Shown piece by piece: positions 31,017-32,641 of a stretch of DNA of 32,641 nucleotides (the stretch's first letter is position 1; every line of letters starts with the position of its first letter). Origin of the DNA: Candidatus Altimarinota bacterium. GTDB lineage: Bacteria; Patescibacteriota; Gracilibacteria; UBA4473. The stretch spans positions 42,442-75,082 of the forward strand of contig JAHDBZ010000002.1 of assembly GCA_020630245.1 (NCBI GenBank). Direction: 5' to 3'. The translations under genes and the position numbers were made by a program. Under the pieces are notes generated by a model. The model saw only the letters and a program-made list of their open reading frames with translations, searched no databases and had not been told where the DNA came from.

Positions 31017-32641
31017 ATGACAAAAACAAAAAAACTACTGGTATTGGGGTTGAGTGTACTATTTCTGTTCGGAGGTAGTGTTTTTGGACAATCGAGAGAT
31101 GAACTTAAAGCAGACATCGCAAAACTAAAGACACAAATATCTGAGGAGACGAAGAAATTAAATCCTTTTGAATTTACCTGGGGAGGATTGGGTATAACAC
31201 AGAAAACTTATACGAGAGAAGGTATAAATTCTGAGCAAACACGCATAATTGCTGAAATTGAGGAGAAAAAAACGGAAAAAATACAGGCTACTAGTTTTAT
31301 TGTGACACACGAAGCTAAATTAAAAGCAGTGGATGAGAAGGTTTCTGTAGCAGAATCTGAGCTGTCTACTAATCAGGAAAAATATAGACAGGAATGTTAT
31401 ATTCCATCTGGCAGCACCTACCAGCCTGGAACTTACAAAAATGATGATTTTTGTAGGGGGTTAGCAGAGCTTGTAGAAGAAAAAAGACAGCTACTGTTAA
31501 CCGCAAAAACAGAACAAACAGAACTGAAAAACAATGAAAAATATACTCAAAGTAGAACGTTGATTCGATCAGTAGACCAACAAATAAAGAATCTGGAATC
31601 AGATTTAGCGTTCCAAAATGATAGACTTAAAAGTTTGGAGAATGCGGAAAAAGCTCAGCAACAAAAAATTATAGACTTGCAAACAGATTTAGAAAAAAAG
31701 ATTCAGCAGCTAAACGCCCTCAACGATCAGTATAGAAAGGATTTTAACTGTGACTCTGAAGAAAATAAAAATAGTGGACGCTGTACAGGATTGGTTGACG
31801 AAGAATCGTCTCCGTGCGAGATAGGTTTTGTGGCTGCCGCTGATGGAAGTTGTAAGCCTCTTAAAGAAGATCTAGTAGAAAATTCAACTGATGACAGTAC
31901 TGCAGCTCCTACGACAGCCGATGCGGGAGGAGACAATAGTGCTGGAGATACTCCTTCAACACCAAGTCCAACGACGAGTGGATCTACTACTCCAGAACCA
32001 GTAAACCCGTCTTATCAATCTAAATTTGATACGGCTCAGGATGTTTGTCCAACTGGAGAAAGTGCGGCACGTACTCAGTGTCTAGAAGCGACCAGCGGTG
32101 GCTGTAAAAGTAAACAAGGCTCAGCACTGAGCCAGTGTCTAGCAACGGTTTGTGACGCGGAAAAAACAGCTCGTGATAAAGCTACTTGTTCGAATGAAGC
32201 CAAGAAATACGTAGAAAACAATCCACCAGCCGGCCTTGAGAACTTTCAAAACAAAGAGAAAGCCTACAACCAGGCTAAGGAGAATTATGAAAAATGTACA
32301 AAGGGAAAGACTGATGAGGAAATCAAAGAGCAATGTAAAGACGAGAAAGATAAACTTGATAAGGCAGAAGAAGAATTCGATGCGGCTAATACTGCCGATA
32401 TAAAGGACTACAACAAAGCCTTGGGCAATGCCACACAATCAGCTGACGAAGCTGATAAAGCTCGTGTCCGCCAGCAACTTCAAACGCAAACGGGTTTCTT
32501 TGATCTTAATAACCTGAGCGTCGGGAATGAAAAAAATCTTCGGATCGACGGATCAAGTGATCCAGAGAATCAAAAGAACAATATCCTGTCACGGATCATT
32601 AATCTGCTGGCACGACTCTTTGGGACGTTGGCGGTGCTAAT
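31017..32641 (+). CDS. Exported coiled-coil, Cys-containing protein, C-terminus outside the window
   Basis: The open frame runs 541 codons from ATG 31017 to the window edge without a stop. A signal peptide (MTKTKKLLVLGLSVLFLFGG, cleavage near VFG) is followed by long charged helices (SRDELKADIAKLKTQISEET; also at about residues 160-240). Then come a Cys-containing stretch (CDSEENKNSGRC ... CEIGFVAAADGSCK), a Ser/Thr/Pro-rich linker (about 285-340), and a Lys/Glu-rich helical region with spaced cysteines. The last visible residues, ILSRIINLLARLFGTLAVL, begin a hydrophobic segment that resembles the TrbC/VirB2-like pilin tail seen in other candidate-phyla proteins, but the rest is not visible. 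Function unknown; a cell-surface or secretion-related structural protein is inferred. Confidence 0.75.
   Translation, partial: MTKTKKLLVLGLSVLFLFGGSVFGQSRDELKADIAKLKTQISEETKKLNPFEFTWGGLGITQKTYTREGINSEQTRIIAEIEEKKTEKIQATSFIVTHEAKLKAVDEKVSVAESELSTNQEKYRQECYIPSGSTYQPGTYKNDDFCRGLAELVEEKRQLLLTAKTEQTELKNNEKYTQSRTLIRSVDQQIKNLESDLAFQNDRLKSLENAEKAQQQKIIDLQTDLEKKIQQLNALNDQYRKDFNCDSEENKNSGRCTGLVDEESSPCEIGFVAAADGSCKPLKEDLVENSTDDSTAAPTTADAGGDNSAGDTPSTPSPTTSGSTTPEPVNPSYQSKFDTAQDVCPTGESAARTQCLEATSGGCKSKQGSALSQCLATVCDAEKTARDKATCSNEAKKYVENNPPAGLENFQNKEKAYNQAKENYEKCTKGKTDEEIKEQCKDEKDKLDKAEEEFDAANTADIKDYNKALGNATQSADEADKARVRQQLQTQTGFFDLNNLSVGNEKNLRIDGSSDPENQKNNILSRIINLLARLFGTLAVL

Noticed and set aside
1..32641. 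Recoded UGA (Gracilibacteria/Absconditabacteria code)
   Set aside because: Known families in the window are intact under the standard bacterial code and several end at TGA in the expected place.
1..32641. tRNA or rRNA genes
   Set aside because: No cloverleaf with a GTTCRA T-loop or rRNA signature was recognised by eye; a covariance search would be needed to exclude small RNAs.

Overview
The window looks like a chromosomal segment of an uncultivated bacterium, most likely from the Patescibacteria / Candidate Phyla Radiation. The reasons are the style of its exported proteins, a DUF4012 protein beside an O-antigen ligase, a VanW protein, very few recognisable Shine-Dalgarno sequences, and at least two strong -35/-10 promoters placed so close to ATG that the mRNAs should be leaderless. 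UGA acts as a normal stop (the genes ending at 8751 and 15358 stop with TGA), so this is not a UGA-recoded Gracilibacteria/Absconditabacteria genome. The exact lineage cannot be read from the window.

Layout: (1) 1-343, minus strand, the N-terminus of a ComM/YifB-type Mg-chelatase-like protein. (2) 506-15358, one long plus-strand run: small holin-like membrane protein, malic enzyme, S41 protease, VanW protein, then five consecutive exported proteins (4905-14304) that may form a surface apparatus, the largest carrying thrombospondin-type-1-like Cys/Trp repeats, then a MraY/WecA-type glycosyl-1-phosphate transferase. (3) 15438-25271, minus strand: mutS, PlsC-like acyltransferase, O-methyltransferase, a LysW-like zinc ribbon, a MurL-type epimerase, an exported protein of foreign appearance, a MurD-type ligase and class I fructose-bisphosphate aldolase. 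One plus-strand four-helix-bundle gene is embedded in this run. (4) 25413-30397, plus strand: unknown protein with a possible winged helix, O-antigen ligase, DUF4012 protein, D-Ala-D-Ala carboxypeptidase. (5) A minus-strand coiled-coil membrane protein, and finally a plus-strand exported coiled-coil protein that runs off the window.

The main theme is envelope biology: peptidoglycan precursor synthesis (MurD/MurL), peptidoglycan trimming (DacA), lipid-linked sugar synthesis, polysaccharide ligation, phospholipid acylation, and a large secreted-protein cluster. The MurD-MurL pair suggests that D-Glu is put into peptidoglycan by adding L-Glu first and epimerising it afterwards.

The most unusual feature is not a gene. 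The window holds at least 16 short arrays with a strict 7-nt or 8-nt period and a degenerate unit (GTGAGCA-, CCACTTA-, AGAAGTN-, GTTAACA-, GAGATTGC-, GCTAATTT-, CATCGCAA-like). They lie at gene boundaries and also inside genes, where they supply start codons, stop codons or in-frame peptides. Two such arrays, in inverted orientation, bracket the four-helix-bundle gene. The region 15.3-21.3 kb is the richest and also holds several palindromic repeats.
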